Part shown: positions 44,429 to 52,988 of the stretch, piece by piece
Layout: the number at the start of each line of letters is the position of its first letter
Numbering within the stretch: position 1 is the stretch's first letter
Translations under genes and position numbers: made by a program
Notes under the pieces: model-generated
Database searches by the model: none
Told to the model about the DNA's origin: nothing
What the model saw: only the letters and a program-made list of their open reading frames with translations
Origin: Methylobacterium sp. E-066
Lineage (GTDB): Bacteria > Pseudomonadota > Alphaproteobacteria > Rhizobiales > Beijerinckiaceae
Direction: 5' to 3'
Assembly: GCF_022829635.1 (NCBI RefSeq)
Contig: NZ_JAKSYO010000037.1
Span: 56,138-120,137 of the forward strand
Length of the DNA: 64,000 nt

Positions 44429-45313
44429 TCATATACCGGACAACGCTCGGCCCGGACGTCCCGTGAAGCGAAGGACGGCCTCCGCGAAGGCGCAGGCCTC
44501 CTCGATATGGGCGAAGTGGCCGCTCTGCTCGAAGATTCTCATTTGCGCCTGCGGTAGCAGATCGGCCAGCAACGCCGCGTGGCGCGGGCCGAGAATGAAG
44601 TCGTCGGTTCCGGTGACGACGAGCGCCGGAACCTGCAAGGTGGCGAGACGGTCACGAACGTCGAAGACTTGGCCATCGCCGACCAACGGGGTCGCCTGGA
44701 GCCGCCGCTGCAGGGTCGCGAGCATGTCAGGCCAGCGCCGGAAGTCCGACATATAGGCCGGAAGGAGGTCGCGCAGCGCCGCGGTATAGGCCGCGTCTGT
44801 GCGGATGGTGGGGATCGAGGCCCAGGCCCTCTCGACCGCTTTGGCTTCCGCCGTCCCCGCGTGGCGTGCCACGAAGGCGGCGATCTCAGCGCTCGCATCG
44901 GCCATGAAGGCGCCGCCTGTGTAGGCAGCGCCGGCATACATGATCAGACCCGCGAGTCCTCCTGGCCGCTTGAGCGCTGCCTCCAGTACCACGAAGGCTC
45001 CGTGCGAATGACCGAGAAGGTAAGGATCGGGGATACCGGCCGCGTCGATGAACGCGAGCAGCTGTTCGGAGAAGCGGTCTACGCTGTACCCCTGGGGATG
45101 GGTCGCGAGGCGTCCGGACGATCCTGTGCCGATCGGGTCCAGATACACCATGGTCAGGCTCTCTTCGAGCAGAGGCAATCGCAAGTAGCTGGCGTCTATG
45201 CCGGGGCCACCGGCATGCGCGATGCAATAGGGTCCGATGCCGGAGACGTGATAATGTTGAGCCACGCCGTTCACGGCGATGCTGTGCGTGCCAGGCGCTA
45301 GGACCAACGGCAT
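44429..45313 (-). CDS. Alpha/beta hydrolase, proline-iminopeptidase-like
   Basis: 294 aa from the ATG at 45313, which has AAAGG at good spacing. HAGGPG (residues about 30-35) is the oxyanion motif of the proline-iminopeptidase group; the nucleophile Ser is in LGHSHGAFVV, the acid in TGTDDFILG and the His in QSGHFAHIEE. Cytoplasmic. It is convergent with the SDR at 43598. The substrate could be a peptide, an ester or a lactone. Confidence 0.9.
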   Translation of the reverse strand: MPLVLAPGTHSIAVNGVAQHYHVSGIGPYCIAHAGGPGIDASYLRLPLLEESLTMVYLDPIGTGSSGRLATHPQGYSVDRFSEQLLAFIDAAGIPDPYLLGHSHGAFVVLEAALKRPGGLAGLIMYAGAAYTGGAFMADASAEIAAFVARHAGTAEAKAVERAWASIPTIRTDAAYTAALRDLLPAYMSDFRRWPDMLATLQRRLQATPLVGDGQVFDVRDRLATLQVPALVVTGTDDFILGPRHAALLADLLPQAQMRIFEQSGHFAHIEEACAFAEAVLRFTGRPGRALSGI

Positions 45314-45995
45314 GAACATCCTTTCGCATCTCAAATGGCGGGACATGGCACCCGCAGATCCGCGTCTCTGATCTTCAGATGGTGCCAGGAGTGACTGTGC
45401 GATTCCGTTCTCGACTCGTCAGCGGGCCTCGATCCGTACGCGGACGCGGTGGATATCCGAAGCGGGGTGATGTCTAAGGACAGCAAACCTCGGGTGGCCC
45501 GCTTTGATCGTCTGCCGAGGTGGCCGATATGCGTCATTCTTTGCTGGTCTTCGCCGAGCAGACCAGTCTTTCATCGGGGCTGGCCATCGACCCAACCAGG
45601 CCAAGCGTCTGTGCCTCGTTCACGAAAAGCATCATCGATCGGCGTGGCCGATCCTGATTTCGAGGTTTTTCGGCCTTGATAAGCGCCGCTTCTCGGGTCG
45701 CGCCGTGCATACTGAAGAGCAGGAATTTTAAGATTCCTCATGCTCGGAAGGCCGTCCTTCGTTTTACGAATGAGGCCCCCCTGAGGAAATCCAGGCCGTC
45801 TTTATCGACGCGCCGCTTATATGCGGGTTTAATTTCAGAAACCACCAAGTTCGAGCCACAGCACCTGTTTTGAACGATAACGCACGCCGCGAGGGTTCCA
45901 CCATCGCAAGTTTTTGGCGAGACTATCCGGCGTTGATGATGGCAATACCCTCGGTGCTCGTGTCCAACTCGGAAGACATCCACCCGCATGCACGC
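45314..45995. other. Long intergenic region upstream of the hydrolase
   Basis: About 680 bases with several meaningless short frames. Fragments resembling the dispersed repeat words occur (for example GATAAGCGCCGCTTCTCGG near 45676), and 45690-45960 is AT-richer than its surroundings. No RNA gene, hairpin terminator or transposase remnant is recognisable. Confidence 0.45.
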
Positions 45996-46982
45996 TCAAG
46001 GCCTTTCGGACTTCCGCCGTGCGCCGTCGATCCCGAGGTCGGATTGTGGCTCCAGCGATCTGACCAGGCTCGTGGCTTGAGCGCGGTAGGCGCTCGGATC
46101 GCACCCGTAAGCGGTCTTGAAGGCGTGCGAGAAGTAACTGCGGCTTGCGTAACCGACGCTCTCAGAGATGACCTTCACGGGCATGGGCGAGGACGTCAGC
46201 AGCTTGGCTGCCAGCTGCAGACGCGCCCGCTGCAGATATTCGATCGGACCCTCGCCGAATGTGGCGGAGAAGCGCTCGGCGAAACCGGAGCGGCTCATTC
46301 CACAGAGCGCAGCCAAGCTATCGACCGTATGCTGCGCCCCAGGCGCGTCGAGGACAGCCGCGATCGCCGGGACCAGCCTCGGATCGCGCAGCGCTTCGAA
46401 GATCGGCGATTCAGCGCCTTTCTCCTTCAGATGGATCCGAAGCAAGATCGTCAGGCACTGCTTCATCAGCGCACTCGTCACCTCCTGCGTACCAAGACTT
46501 GGATTGACCAGTTCCTCGATCATGAAAGCGAAGGCGTGGCGCAGCCTGTCGCTGCCGGATAAATCTTCAATCAAGGCGTTGTGCAGACGGTCGAAAAGAC
46601 CGAGCGCGCCGGCATATCGCGCCGCGATAGAGCCGCAGGCCAGTAAAATGTCCTGTCTTCCATCACCCGCCGTCAGCGCAATAAGGCCATCCGGAAGAAC
46701 TCTGCGCGCGTCTTCGGCCGTAACCGTTCGGGTAGCTCCCGCGAAACCAATTGAGTGCCGCATGCCGCGCGGTGGGATCACCATACAATTCGGCCCGAAA
46801 CGCAGCGGTTCTTGACCTTCGACCACGATCGTTCCTGAGCCCGCAAGAACGTAATGGACAAGAATCGCGTCCGTCATGCCGTTCTTCGCCAGCTGCCACC
46901 CGGTCTGGATCTCACAGAACGCGAACGCATGGACCTGCACGGACAAAGTCGAGAACAGACGCGGAAGAATATCGCAGGACAT
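45996..46982 (-). CDS. AraC-family transcriptional regulator with N-terminal cupin
   Basis: 328 aa. A cupin-type sensor domain (about 15-190; VHYVLAGSGTIVVEG and GPNCMVIPPRGMRHS) precedes two AraC HTH motifs at about 225-315 (LAALCGMSRSGFAERFSATF and VISESVGYASRSYFSHAFK). The ATG at 46982 is preferred over a GTG six bases upstream. It is divergent from the twelve-gene operon that begins at 47156, with about 170 bases between, and is therefore its best candidate regulator. Confidence 0.92.
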   Translation of the reverse strand: MSCDILPRLFSTLSVQVHAFAFCEIQTGWQLAKNGMTDAILVHYVLAGSGTIVVEGQEPLRFGPNCMVIPPRGMRHSIGFAGATRTVTAEDARRVLPDGLIALTAGDGRQDILLACGSIAARYAGALGLFDRLHNALIEDLSGSDRLRHAFAFMIEELVNPSLGTQEVTSALMKQCLTILLRIHLKEKGAESPIFEALRDPRLVPAIAAVLDAPGAQHTVDSLAALCGMSRSGFAERFSATFGEGPIEYLQRARLQLAAKLLTSSPMPVKVISESVGYASRSYFSHAFKTAYGCDPSAYRAQATSLVRSLEPQSDLGIDGARRKSERP

Positions 46983-47155
46983 GGGCACTCCGTGCGCTCT
47001 TACTGGTGAATTAATGTCAGCGTCTTCAGTCGAAGATCTAGGTCATCACGATAAGCAACTTCGCGATTGGCTTTTCCCATATGGCTTGTCGATCCCATAA
47101 TTCATCAATTTACGACCACGTATTGGATCAAAACACACGAAGGGCGCCCGCTATC

Positions 47156-47815
47156 ATGAAGATGAACGCGATCAGATCCAGGCGTCGCTTGCACCCATGG
47201 CCGGTGCGGATCATGCACTGGACGAACGCCGTGGCGATGGTGGTGCTGATCGGCTCCGGCTGTGGCATCTACGACGATTCCGTCATTATTCACGGCGTGT
47301 ACTTTCCCAAGGCGATCCGCCTCGGGTCCTGGGCCGCCGAGAGCCTGCTCTGGCACTTCGCCGCGATGTGGCTGCTGGTTGCCAATGGCGGCGCCTATCT
47401 CGTCTACGGCGTCGCGACCGGGCGCCTGCGCGAGCGCCTCCTGCCGATCCGCCCGAGCGACATCGTGCAGACGGTCCGCGACACGCTGCGGCTCAAGCTC
47501 GCGCACGAGGACCTGACGACCTACAACGCCGTCCAGAAGATCCTCTACATCGTCGCCATCCTGGCCGGCATCAGCCAGGTCGTCAGCGGGCTGGCCATCT
47601 GGAAGCCGGTCCAGTTCTCCGGCCTCGTCGCGCTGCTCGGCGGCTTCCAGGGCGCGCGCCTCGTCCACTTCGCCGGCATGGCGGTGCTGGCGGGCTTTCT
47701 CGCCATCCACGTCGTGCTCGCCCTGCTCGTGCCGCGCACGCTGTGGGCGATGCTGACCGGCGGCCCGGTCCGCCAGCCGGCCCTCCCGGCCGTGGCCCGG
47801 GAGGCGGCGCGATGA
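47156..47815 (+). CDS. Membrane cytochrome b (b561/Ni-Fe hydrogenase type)
   Basis: 219 aa with four membrane segments. His residues suited to heme ligation are in VRIMHWTNAVAMVV, LLWHFAAMWL and LVHFAGMAVLAGFLAIHVVLAL. This family passes electrons between the quinone pool and a periplasmic enzyme. It overlaps the molybdoenzyme gene by four bases (ATGA), so the cytochrome is the membrane anchor and electron partner for that protein. First gene of the operon; AAGGG lies upstream of the ATG at 47156, and a second in-frame ATG follows at 47162. Confidence 0.9.
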   Translation: MKMNAIRSRRRLHPWPVRIMHWTNAVAMVVLIGSGCGIYDDSVIIHGVYFPKAIRLGSWAAESLLWHFAAMWLLVANGGAYLVYGVATGRLRERLLPIRPSDIVQTVRDTLRLKLAHEDLTTYNAVQKILYIVAILAGISQVVSGLAIWKPVQFSGLVALLGGFQGARLVHFAGMAVLAGFLAIHVVLALLVPRTLWAMLTGGPVRQPALPAVAREAAR

Positions 47816-48585
47816 GGTCGCCGTTCCGCCCCCGCACGGTGCCGGATCCCGGCATCCTCGACGACCACCGCCCCCTGGTCCGGCAGATCGAGCGGCGCGG
47901 TCTGCTGCGCGGCGGCCTGACGCTGGGCGCGCTCACCATGCTCACCGGCTGCGACGTGACCGACACGACCGCGGTCGGCCGGGCGCTGCGCGCCGTCTCC
48001 AACTTCAACGACGGCGTCCAGGCCGCCCTGTTTGATCCCCGGAAGCTCGCGCCCGAGTATCCCGCCTCCCAGGTCCTGAAGCCGCCGCGCTTCAACGCCT
48101 ACTACGACGTCGAGGACGTGAAGCCGATCGACGGCGCGGCGTGGCGGCTCGAACTCGCCGGGCTGATCTCCGACAAGCGGCCCTGGACGCGTCGGCAGAT
48201 CGCGGAATTGCCCGAGCGCGAGATCATCATCCGCCACGTCTGCGTGGAGGGCTGGGACTATATCGGGCAGTGGTCGGGCGTGCCGCTCCGCGCCTTCTTG
48301 GAGTGCGTCGGCGCCGACCTCACCGCCAAGTACGTCGCCTTCAAGTCGGCCGACGACTACCCGAGCAGCATCGACATGGCCAGCGCACTGCACCCGCAGA
48401 CGCTGCTCGCCACCCGCTATGCCGGCGCGGAGCTGCCGGACCCCTACGGGTACCCGCTACGCCTGCGCACCGCGGTCAAGCTCGGCTTCAAGAATCCCAA
48501 ATGGATCACGGCCATCGAGGTGACCAACACCTATCCCGGCGGCTACTGGGAGAATCGCGGCTTCAACTGGTTCGCGGGCCTATGA
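47812..48585 (+). CDS. Tat-exported molybdopterin oxidoreductase (sulfite-oxidase fold)
   Basis: 257 aa. Residues 28-47 look like a Tat signal with a lipobox (RRGLLRGGLTLGA...LTGC47), so it may be a lipoprotein facing the periplasm. The oxidoreductase_molyb domain has the molybdenum-ligating Cys144 in RHVCVEGWDYIGQW and the ends GYPLRLRTAVKLGFKNPKW and NTYPGGYWENRGF. It resembles MsrP/YedY-type or short sulfite-oxidase-fold enzymes that reduce or oxidise sulfoxides or organic substrates. With the preceding cytochrome b it forms a two-subunit redox unit. Confidence 0.9.
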   Translation: MRSPFRPRTVPDPGILDDHRPLVRQIERRGLLRGGLTLGALTMLTGCDVTDTTAVGRALRAVSNFNDGVQAALFDPRKLAPEYPASQVLKPPRFNAYYDVEDVKPIDGAAWRLELAGLISDKRPWTRRQIAELPEREIIIRHVCVEGWDYIGQWSGVPLRAFLECVGADLTAKYVAFKSADDYPSSIDMASALHPQTLLATRYAGAELPDPYGYPLRLRTAVKLGFKNPKWITAIEVTNTYPGGYWENRGFNWFAGL

Positions 48586-49112
48586 GTGCCCGCGCGATCC
48601 GGTGCGCCCGGGGCGTCGTCCTGCTGACGCTGGCCCTAGCCGGGCCGGCGCAGGCGCAGACGGCCGGTCCCTCGCCGGCCCCCGACCACATGCCGAAGCC
48701 CGGCATGACCGCCCCCGAGATGGCGGGTCGCGCGGCCGGCCGGTTTCCCCAGCCTGTGCGCGTCGGCGATCTCCCCGGCCGCCTCCTGCTTCAGCCGGAG
48801 GAATCACAGCCCGTGCTCGGCCGCGTGACGGGGCTCGTCCGCCGCAACGACGGCGGCGCCGACGTGATCGTGCGCCTCGACGGCGTCCTCGGGCTGACCT
48901 GGCTCGGACTCCAGCCGGTCGCCTGGAGCGGGGTCGGATCCCGCCTCGTGGCCGTGCCGGTCGAAGCGGTGGCGCTGCTCGGCGAGCACGTCGCCCTCAT
49001 GGGCCTGACGCCGGAGCGCCTGCGCGCGCTGCCGGCCTTCGCGCCGGGCTCGGCCACCGCGGTTCAACCGGACGAGACGCTCCGCCTCGGAATCGTCCGG
49101 CCCTTCCATTGA
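48582..49112 (+). CDS. Exported protein, possibly PRC-barrel-like
   Basis: 176 aa. A signal peptide (VVLLTLALAGPAQA) precedes a Pro/Met-rich linker and a compact domain of about 90 residues (RVGDLPGRLLLQPEESQPV to LGLQPVAWSG) that resembles PRC-barrel or SH3-like folds; the family call is tentative. It begins within the molybdoenzyme stop (ATGA), so it is likely an accessory of the redox unit. Confidence 0.75.
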   Translation: MSARAIRCARGVVLLTLALAGPAQAQTAGPSPAPDHMPKPGMTAPEMAGRAAGRFPQPVRVGDLPGRLLLQPEESQPVLGRVTGLVRRNDGGADVIVRLDGVLGLTWLGLQPVAWSGVGSRLVAVPVEAVALLGEHVALMGLTPERLRALPAFAPGSATAVQPDETLRLGIVRPFH

Positions 49113-49131
49113 TCACGGAGGAATCTTGGAG

Positions 49132-49875
49132 ATGGCACCAGGACCGACGTCCGGATCGTCCGCCACCTGCGCGATCGGCGTGATGGCCAAGGCGCCGCGC
49201 AGCGGCCGCTCCAAGACGCGGCTGTGCCCGCCGCTGACGCCCGACCAGGCCGCACTCCTGAGCGGTGCCTTCCTGCGCGACACGACCGCCAACATCCTGG
49301 AGGCGGCCCGCTCCGCGCCGATCGCCGCCTACGCGGCCTACGCGCCGCGCGGCGCCGAGGCGCTGGTCAGCCCCCATCTGGTCATCGGAACACAGCTCGT
49401 CCCGGCGGACGGCGACATCCCGGCCCCGGCGGCAGTCGAGGGTTTCGGCCGCTGCCTGCTGCAGGCCGTCGGAGGCATGCTCGCGGAGGGCCATGCAGCG
49501 GCTTGCGTCCTCAGCGCCGACATCCCGACGCTGCCGACGCGCCTCCTCGTCCAGGCCGCCCGGATCCTGCTGGCGCCGGGGGACAGGGCCGTGCTCGGCG
49601 CCTGCAGAGACGGCGGCTACTACATCCTCGGCCTCAAGCAGGCCCATGCCCACCTCTTCGCCGACATCGCCTGGAGCACCGATACCGTCGCGGCCGCGAC
49701 CCGCGCCCGGGCGCGCGAGATCGGCCTCGCCCTCGTCGAGCTGGACCCCTGGTACGACGTCGACGACGCGGCCTCGCTCGCGCAGCTCTGCGCCGATACG
49801 TCCGGCTACGCGGCCCCGGCGACGCGCGCGGTGCTGGCACGGCTCACGGAGACCTCGGAAGCCGTCCCGGCATGA
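49132..49875 (+). CDS. DUF2064/TIGR04282-type nucleotidyl- or glycosyltransferase-like protein
   Basis: 247 aa. A GT-A-like Rossmann fold with GVMAKAPRSGRSKTRL (nucleotide-binding N-terminus), CVLSADIPTLPTRLL and DPWYDVDDAASL, diagnostic for the DUF2064 family that includes proteins annotated as arsenosugar-associated transferases and resembles CofC guanylyltransferases. The ATG at 49132 is used; a TTG six bases upstream is equally possible because GGAGG fits either. It is followed by a GT-C enzyme with a four-base overlap. It may prepare an activated sugar or nucleotide for the pathway. Confidence 0.85.
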   Translation: MAPGPTSGSSATCAIGVMAKAPRSGRSKTRLCPPLTPDQAALLSGAFLRDTTANILEAARSAPIAAYAAYAPRGAEALVSPHLVIGTQLVPADGDIPAPAAVEGFGRCLLQAVGGMLAEGHAAACVLSADIPTLPTRLLVQAARILLAPGDRAVLGACRDGGYYILGLKQAHAHLFADIAWSTDTVAAATRARAREIGLALVELDPWYDVDDAASLAQLCADTSGYAAPATRAVLARLTETSEAVPA

Positions 49876-51230
49876 CCCGGCTTCTCGGCAGCCCCGCGCA
49901 CCGGCTCGCGGCCCTCGGTCTCGGGCTGCTCGTCGTGAATGTCGGCGCGCTCGCGATCCACGTGCCGGGCGCCGACACGGTCGGCTCCGTGGCCCGCGCC
50001 AACGTCTTCGTCGGCGTGGTCGCGGTTGGTCTCGGAATCTACCTCCTCGCCGTGCGCTTGGTGCTGCGGGAGCGGCTGCCGCCCACGGCCCTGTGGACGA
50101 TCCTCGGCTTCGCCGTGGCGATGCGGGCCGCGCTGCTGCCGGCGCCGCCGTTCCTGTCGAGCGACATCTACCGCTACGTCTGGGACGGGCAGGTCCAGGC
50201 TGCCGGGATTAACCCCTACCGCTACATCCCGGCCGATCCGGCTCTCGACCGGCTGCGCGATGCGGCGGTCTACCCGCTGATCAACCGCAAGGACTACGCG
50301 CGCACGATCTACCCGCCCGCGGCGCAGATGGTCTTCGCCGCCGTGGGCCAAGTCTCGCACGGCGTCACCGGGATGAAGCTGGCGATGCTGGGCTTCGAGG
50401 CCCTGGGCGTGCTCGCCATGCTCGCGATCCTGCGCGGCGCCGGCCTGCCGTCGGCCCGCATCCTGATCTACGCCTGGAACCCGCTGGCCTTGTGGTCCTT
50501 CGCCTGCGACGGACATGTCGATGCGGTGGCGATCGGCCTCCTCGGCCTCGCGCTGCTGGCTCGCACCCGCCTTCGGTACGGGCTCGCGGGCGCGCTGCTC
50601 GGCGCGGCGACGCTGGTGAAGCTGCTGCCCGTCGCGGTGGCGCCGGCCTTCGTGCGCGGTGGCCGGCTGTGGCGGCCCATGCTCATCGGGGCGGCGGTGA
50701 TCGCCGTCCTCTACCTGCCCTATCTCGGCGCCGGCCGGGACGTGCTCGGCTTCGCCGGGGGCTACGGGGCCGAGGAAGGGTACGAGACCGGCGCGGGCTA
50801 CTGGCTGCTCGCCGGGCTCGGCCATCTGGGATTCGGTCTTCCGGGCTTGCTGCGGACCTATCTGGTCTGCGCCGGCCTGACGCTCGCCGCGCTCGCGGTC
50901 CGGATCGCCTTCGGCCGGGACCGGGCACCCGCGCCCGACGCGGTCGCGCTGTGCGGCGATGCCGGGCTCCTCGCCGCCCTCACCACCTGCGCGGCGAGCC
51001 CGCACTACGCTTGGTACTATCCCTGGCTGGCGCTGCCAGCGGTGGTCGCCCCGGCCCCAGCCCTGATCTGGCTCGGCGCGGCGCCGATCCTGTGCCTGAT
51101 CGATCCGTTCAACGACCGCTTCCTCTGGCCGTCGCTGGTCTTCGTCCCGGCCCTCGTCCTGGCCGTCCGCGCCCTGTGGCAAACCCGCACCGCGCCTCAG
51201 GCCTCCCTCCCGCAAGGAACTGCACGATGA
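49872..51230 (+). CDS. GT-C membrane glycosyltransferase (GT87/mannosyltransferase-like)
   Basis: 452 aa, hydrophobic, with about ten to twelve membrane segments. The first periplasmic loop has LSSDIYRYVWDGQVQAAGIN, the Asp-containing acceptor loop of polyprenol-phosphate-dependent mannosyl- or arabinosyltransferases, followed by TIYPPAAQMVFA and NPLALWSFACDGHVDAVAIG. It should transfer a sugar from a polyprenyl-phosphate donor to a lipid or other acceptor at the outer face. Overlaps both neighbours by four bases. A polyprenol-phosphate sugar donor could be made by the GT2 downstream. Confidence 0.9.
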   Translation: MTRLLGSPAHRLAALGLGLLVVNVGALAIHVPGADTVGSVARANVFVGVVAVGLGIYLLAVRLVLRERLPPTALWTILGFAVAMRAALLPAPPFLSSDIYRYVWDGQVQAAGINPYRYIPADPALDRLRDAAVYPLINRKDYARTIYPPAAQMVFAAVGQVSHGVTGMKLAMLGFEALGVLAMLAILRGAGLPSARILIYAWNPLALWSFACDGHVDAVAIGLLGLALLARTRLRYGLAGALLGAATLVKLLPVAVAPAFVRGGRLWRPMLIGAAVIAVLYLPYLGAGRDVLGFAGGYGAEEGYETGAGYWLLAGLGHLGFGLPGLLRTYLVCAGLTLAALAVRIAFGRDRAPAPDAVALCGDAGLLAALTTCAASPHYAWYYPWLALPAVVAPAPALIWLGAAPILCLIDPFNDRFLWPSLVFVPALVLAVRALWQTRTAPQASLPQGTAR

Positions 51231-52279
51231 CGGCCTCACCCGCCCTGAAGGATCCACGCCGCTACTTCGAGGCGATCGGCGCAGACCGCGCCTCCGAGGC
51301 CGTAGCGCCGCCGGTCTGCCTCTATTTGGAGGTCACGAACCGCTGCAACCTGCTGTGCGAGACCTGCCCGCGCACCTTCGAGACCCTGGAACCCCCGGCC
51401 GACATGAGCTGGGATCTGTTCACGCGGATCGTCGACCAGGTGCCGAACGTCGCTCGGGTCGTGCTCCACGGGGTCGGCGAGCCGATGCTGGTGAAGGACC
51501 TGCCGCGGATGGTCCGCTACCTGAAGGACCGCGGCACCTACGTCCTGTTCAACACCAACGGCACCCTGATGCAGCCGAAGCGCTTCCGGGAGCTGATCGA
51601 TACCGGGCTCGACGAGCTGCGCGTCTCCCTCGACGCTGCCGACCGGGCCTCGTACCGCAGGGTGCGCGGCAAGGATTTCTTCGACCGGATCGTGCGCGAC
51701 GTCGGCAGGTTCGTCGCGTTCCAGAAGGCGTCCGGCGCCACGACGCCCCGGGTCTCGCTCTGGCTGACGGGCCTCAAGGAGACCGTGGACCAGCTCCCGG
51801 CCTTCGTCCGACTCGCGGCCGAGATGGGCGTGACCGAGGTGCACCTGCAGCGCCTCGTCTTCGACGAGGCCGGGTACGGCATGGCACGCGCCGACCTGTC
51901 GCTGTTCGAGAGCGCGCAGACCGAGGAAGCTGCGGCGATCGCGGAGGCCGAGGCTCTGGGCCGCGCGCTGGGTGTGACGCTCGACGCCTCGGGCGCGACC
52001 GAGCCCGGGATCAGCCTGAAGCAGCAGGAGGACCGTGCCTGGGCCACCTGCCGGCGACCCTGGTCCCTGATGTACGTCACCGCCCACGGACGGGCGCTGC
52101 CCTGCTGCATCGCGCCGTTCTCGATGCGCGGCTACGCCAACTACACGCTGGGCGACGCGACGCAGTCCACGCTCCGGGAGATCTGGAACGGCGCGGCCTA
52201 TCGCGATTTCCGCTCCGAACTCCTCTCCGACGCGCCGCCGGCGCCGTGCCGCAACTGCGGCCTGCGCTGGAGTCTCTGA
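51227..52279 (+). CDS. Radical SAM/SPASM enzyme
   Basis: 350 aa. The radical SAM cluster motif is CNLLCETC (Cys40, Cys44, Cys47), with GVGEPMLVKDLPRM as the SAM site. A C-terminal SPASM-type auxiliary cluster region has CCIAPF and CRNCGLRWSL. It could carry out peptide or small-molecule C-C, C-S or methylthio chemistry; no precursor peptide gene was found nearby. Its start overlaps the GT-C stop by four bases and its stop is three bases from the GT2 start. Confidence 0.93.
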   Translation: MTASPALKDPRRYFEAIGADRASEAVAPPVCLYLEVTNRCNLLCETCPRTFETLEPPADMSWDLFTRIVDQVPNVARVVLHGVGEPMLVKDLPRMVRYLKDRGTYVLFNTNGTLMQPKRFRELIDTGLDELRVSLDAADRASYRRVRGKDFFDRIVRDVGRFVAFQKASGATTPRVSLWLTGLKETVDQLPAFVRLAAEMGVTEVHLQRLVFDEAGYGMARADLSLFESAQTEEAAAIAEAEALGRALGVTLDASGATEPGISLKQQEDRAWATCRRPWSLMYVTAHGRALPCCIAPFSMRGYANYTLGDATQSTLREIWNGAAYRDFRSELLSDAPPAPCRNCGLRWSL

Positions 52280-52282
52280 GCG

Positions 52283-52981
52283 ATGCATCCGGTCAGCATC
52301 GTCATCCCGACCCTGAACGAGGCCGAGGCGATCGGCGTGGTGATCTCCGAGATCCCGCCGGCTTACGCGGGCGACATCATCGTCGCCGACAGCGGCTCGA
52401 CCGACGGGACGCAGGCTATTGCCCGGGCCGCGGGCGCCCGGGTGATCGAGGCCGGGCGCGGCTACGGCCGGGCCTGCGCCCTTGGGGCGGCCGCCGCCGA
52501 CCCGGCCTCGCGGGTGATCGTCTACCTCGACGGGGACGGTGCCGATCGCGGCGATCTGATCGACCGGATCGCCGGGCCGGTGCTCGCCGGCAGCCACGAC
52601 CTCGTCCTCGCCTCGCGCACCCTGGGCAGCCGCGAGCCCGGATCAATGCTCTGGCACCAGGTGCTCGCCGGCCGCCTCGCCGGCCTCGGCATCGGCCTGC
52701 GTTACGGCGTCCGGTACACCGACATGTGCGCCTTCCGCGCCATCGACCGCGCCGCGCTGCGCGGTCTCGACCTGCGCGAGCTGACCTACGGCTGGAACAT
52801 CGAGATGCAGATGCAGGCCGCGCGTGCGGGCTTGCGCATCCGCGAGGTGCCGATGCCCTACCAGCGCCGGCTGGGTGGATCCTCGAAGGTCGCGGGCTCG
52901 CTCGGTGGCACGCTGCGGGCCGCCACGCGGATCGGCGCGACCTACCTGCGCGTCGCCGCAGGGCCAGTGCGGGGAGCGTGA
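52283..52981 (+). CDS. Family 2 glycosyltransferase (dolichol-phosphate mannosyltransferase-like)
   Basis: 232 aa. SIVIPTLNEAEAIGVVISEI and the DGDGADRGDLIDR metal site identify a GT-A family 2 enzyme. The C-terminus (QRRLGGSSKVAGSLGGTL) matches polyprenyl-phosphate mannose or glucose synthases without a C-terminal membrane domain. It probably makes the polyprenyl-phosphate sugar used by the GT-C enzyme two genes upstream. Confidence 0.9.
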   Translation: MHPVSIVIPTLNEAEAIGVVISEIPPAYAGDIIVADSGSTDGTQAIARAAGARVIEAGRGYGRACALGAAAADPASRVIVYLDGDGADRGDLIDRIAGPVLAGSHDLVLASRTLGSREPGSMLWHQVLAGRLAGLGIGLRYGVRYTDMCAFRAIDRAALRGLDLRELTYGWNIEMQMQAARAGLRIREVPMPYQRRLGGSSKVAGSLGGTLRAATRIGATYLRVAAGPVRGA

Positions 52982-52988
52982 GTTGGCG

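Noticed and set aside
49126..52981. Arsenosugar biosynthesis locus
   Set aside because: The DUF2064 protein is similar to arsenosugar-associated transferases, but no arsM or arsS-type gene is present and the radical SAM protein is SPASM-type.
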